Of a DNA stretch of 36,438 bases, positions 34,731 to 36,438 are shown in pieces. The number at the start of each line of letters is the position of its first letter. The first letter of the stretch is position 1. This stretch comes from CAJBLF01 sp964463255. GTDB taxonomy: Bacteria; Patescibacteriota; Gracilibacteria; Absconditabacterales; Absconditicoccaceae. The DNA is taken from the NCBI GenBank assembly GCA_964463255.1, contig CAYXBC010000057.1, positions 1-36,438 on the forward strand, written 5' to 3'. Position numbers and translations under genes: made by a program. The notes beneath the pieces were generated by a model. That model was not told where the DNA came from, did no database searches, and worked only from the letters and a program-made list of their open reading frames with translations.

Positions 34731-34754
34731 AAAAATGGCTATTTTAGCCATTTC
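34731..34754 (-). terminator. Intrinsic terminator after the HD hydrolase gene
   Basis: A perfect 9-bp inverted repeat (34733-34741 with 34745-34753) has a 3-base loop. On the minus strand its stem runs into a T-rich tract (from about 34735 down through 34731). It lies about 65 bases after the HD hydrolase stop and before the giant gene, which therefore likely has its own promoter in 34645-34730. Confidence 0.75.
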
Positions 34755-34816
34755 CAAATTGGGTTTTTGTGATGTAATAATGCTCGCTTTTTGTCTGCGA
34801 TAAAAGTTGATAAAAA

Positions 34817-35470
34817 TTATTTCTCTCATTCCCGTTCTTTGTAGAATTCTTCGAGATATTTTTCCATATAGATATGCCTGTTTTCTGCCATTTCTTTCCC
34901 TGTTTTTGTATTCATCCTGTCTTTGAGCAACAAAAGTTTTTCATAGAAATGATTGAGCGTAGGTTCGTTGTTTGTCTTATATTCTTCTTTCGACATATCC
35001 AAATTTGGTTTGATGTCAGGATTATATATTTCTCTGTTTTTATGTCCGCCATAATTGAATGTCCTTGCAATGCCTATCGCCCCCAAAGCATCCAGCCTAT
35101 CTGCATCTTGCACTACATCAAGTTCCGGAGAGGTAAATGTTTGTTCCTGTTTCCCTCATTTGAAAGAAATATGTTTTATGATATTTTCTACATGCACGAT
35201 AATATGTTCTTCTATCTGAAATGATTCCAAGAATTCTCTCGCTTTCTGTGGCCCTATATCTTCATCTCCGTCGTGAAATTTGCTATCAGCAATGTCGTGA
35301 AGCAGTGCTCATAGCTCAATGATTAGCATATCTACTTGTTCTGATTTTGCTATGTGTTTGGCTGTTTTCCATACTCTATAGATGTGCCATCGATCATGAC
35401 CACCTTCAGCGTTGGCTAAGGTTTTTTTTACAAACCGGACTGTTTTGTCGATAATTTCTTGATTTTCCAT
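34817..35470 (-). CDS. HD-domain phosphohydrolase
   Basis: 217-aa product. The HD superfamily metal site is visible: H29 in the first helix, the H58-D59 pair (ALLHDIADSK) and D122 (VQDADRLDALGAIGIARTF), the last being a hallmark of the small stand-alone predicted hydrolases of this superfamily. C-terminal helices (HFYEKLLLLKDRMNTKTG) also fit. Such enzymes hydrolyse phosphate esters or nucleotides; the substrate is not known. The start is ATG 35470; TGA at 34828-34826 is glycine close to the C-terminus. It follows the methyltransferase gene by 60 bases on the same strand. Confidence 0.9.
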
Positions 35471-35530
35471 GGTATGAAATGATAACATGATAAAAGCTGT
35501 GAGATGTTATGATGTATAGGTTATTTTAAT

Positions 35531-36073
35531 CTATCCATTAATGATCATGATGCCATCATCCGGCTCCAGCTGTATGATTTCATAATTGATTTGCTTTTCT
35601 TTAAGAAATCCATATAATGATTCCAACTTGTTATGATATTTGATCACATCATCTATGACAATGACCGTGTGCGGTGAAATTATTTTCTCGATGATTTCCA
35701 TATATTCACCATACTGGCTTTTCTGTCCATCGATAAATACGAAATCCACTTTCGCTTTCATCAATTTTTCGATAGGAGCCTGGCGAACATCATACGGATA
35801 GATGATACTATTGTAACAAAGTCACTCTTTGGCGTTTTGTAAGCTTTCTAAATATGCGGGATATGAGACTTCGAAAGAAGTTATCTTTCCTTTCCATGCA
35901 TCGATTACTTCCGCCATGAATATACTGCTATATCCTACTGCACCTCATATTTCCATACATATCTTCGGTTTCCGCTTCATTAGCGATTTTCATAAGAACT
36001 TTTCCGTTGCTACGGATATGATCGGTATCTTCCTGCTTTCACATGTCTTTCTTAATGTCTTCAATATTTCCAT
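35531..36073 (-). CDS. O-methyltransferase (class I, SAM-dependent)
   Basis: 180-aa product, short for the family. Motif I, the SAM-binding loop, is CMEIGGAVGYSS (residues 39-50). Later come DFVFIDGQKSQY (the 'FIDadK..Y' metal and substrate region of catechol-O-methyltransferase-like enzymes) and VIVIDDV. The protein begins MEILKTLRKTCESRK. Two TGA glycines lie in conserved places, one inside motif I. The substrate is unknown. It is divergent from the repeat-protein gene at 36189. Confidence 0.87.
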
Positions 36074-36188
36074 TTTACTTTACCACGATTAAAATTCATT
36101 ATTTATTTGATTGCAAATTTCGGATTACCAATTCGACTACATATCATCTGCAATCCATTGATTTATTTTTTTATACTTATACATTATT

Positions 36189-36438
36189 ATGAACGAAACA
36201 CAATTACCAAAACAACCTTTACCACAAACACCAAGACAACCTTTTATACAATCACCAAAACAACCTTTGCCACAAACACCAAGACAACCCTTAGTACAAA
36301 CACCAAGACCGGTACCTTCTGTCGTTCAGACGACACCACCAAGACAACCTTTGGCACAAGCACCAAGACAACCTTTGGCACAAGCACCAAGACAACCTTT
36401 GGCACAAGCACCAAAACAAACATCTGCACCTATAACTA
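36189..36438 (+). CDS. Pro/Gln-rich repeat protein, start only (partial)
   Basis: At least 83 residues, running off the window end. After MNETQL the chain is a tandem repeat of the octapeptide P-(R/K)-Q-P-L-(A/P)-Q-(A/T). No signal peptide precedes the repeats, so this part is likely cytosolic or an extended N-terminal arm; the rest of the protein is outside the window. No function can be given. Confidence 0.75.
   Translation, partial: MNETQLPKQPLPQTPRQPFIQSPKQPLPQTPRQPLVQTPRPVPSVVQTTPPRQPLAQAPRQPLAQAPRQPLAQAPKQTSAPIT
36207..36410 (+). repeat. 24-bp tandem repeat inside the partial gene
   Basis: Seven full 24-base units start at 36207, 36231, 36255, 36279, 36339, 36363 and 36387, interrupted by a diverged 36-base stretch (36303-36338). 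The last three are identical, which points to recent expansion; the first four differ at several bases. The repeat keeps the reading frame (8 codons). Confidence 0.9.

Overview
Organism and genetic code. The window is AT-rich bacterial DNA in which TGA is a glycine codon (translation table 25). Read with the standard code, almost every gene here breaks at TGA; read as glycine, each becomes full length, and TGA falls on invariant glycines of EF-Tu, L2, S3, L3, L14, L16 and others. This code is known from Candidatus Absconditabacteria (SR1) and Gracilibacteria (BD1-5) in the Candidate Phyla Radiation (CPR). The missing rpmD (L30) between rpsE and rplO fits CPR as well. I cannot tell the two lineages apart from this window.

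Layout. (1) 7-352: tRNA-Phe, tRNA-Ile and tRNA-Pro. (2) 695-13244: tuf followed by an S10-spc-type ribosomal protein cluster in canonical order (rpsJ, rplC, rplD, rplW, rplB, rpsS, rplV, rpsC, rplP, rpmC-rpsQ, rplN, rplX, rplE, rpsN, rpsH, rplF, rplR, rpsE, rplO, secY), closed by an intrinsic terminator. L29 and S17 share one uninterrupted frame. S5 and L15 carry Lys/Ala/Pro-rich C-terminal tails. (3) 13445-20101: four tightly packed plus-strand genes for a membrane-anchored repeat (TPR-like) protein and three exported proteins of unknown function, the last with a Ser/Ala-rich linker and a cysteine-rich region. (4) 34644-20114, minus strand and convergent with block 3: one 13.1-kb ORF for a giant exported protein of 4377 aa, then a 283-aa exported protein and a 156-aa protein like the two-helix T4SS/VirB2-type pilins of CPR bacteria. 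(5) 36073-34817, minus strand: an O-methyltransferase and an HD-domain hydrolase, followed by a terminator. (6) 36189 to the window end: the start of a Pro/Gln-rich protein built from 24-bp repeats.

How it may work together. Region 2 is core translation and secretion. Regions 3 and 4 look like a cell-surface module of about 21 kb: a giant secreted protein with FG-GAP/VCBS-like calcium-binding-type motifs, Ig-like beta regions and a proline-rich segment, plus smaller exported partners and a pilin-like membrane protein. Known members of these lineages are epibionts or predators of other bacteria, so a role in attachment or host contact is a reasonable inference, but nothing in the sequence proves it.

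Limits. All calls come from reading the sequence by eye. Block 3 and most of the giant protein could not be assigned to named families. Start codons were chosen without clear Shine-Dalgarno sites, because almost none are visible.
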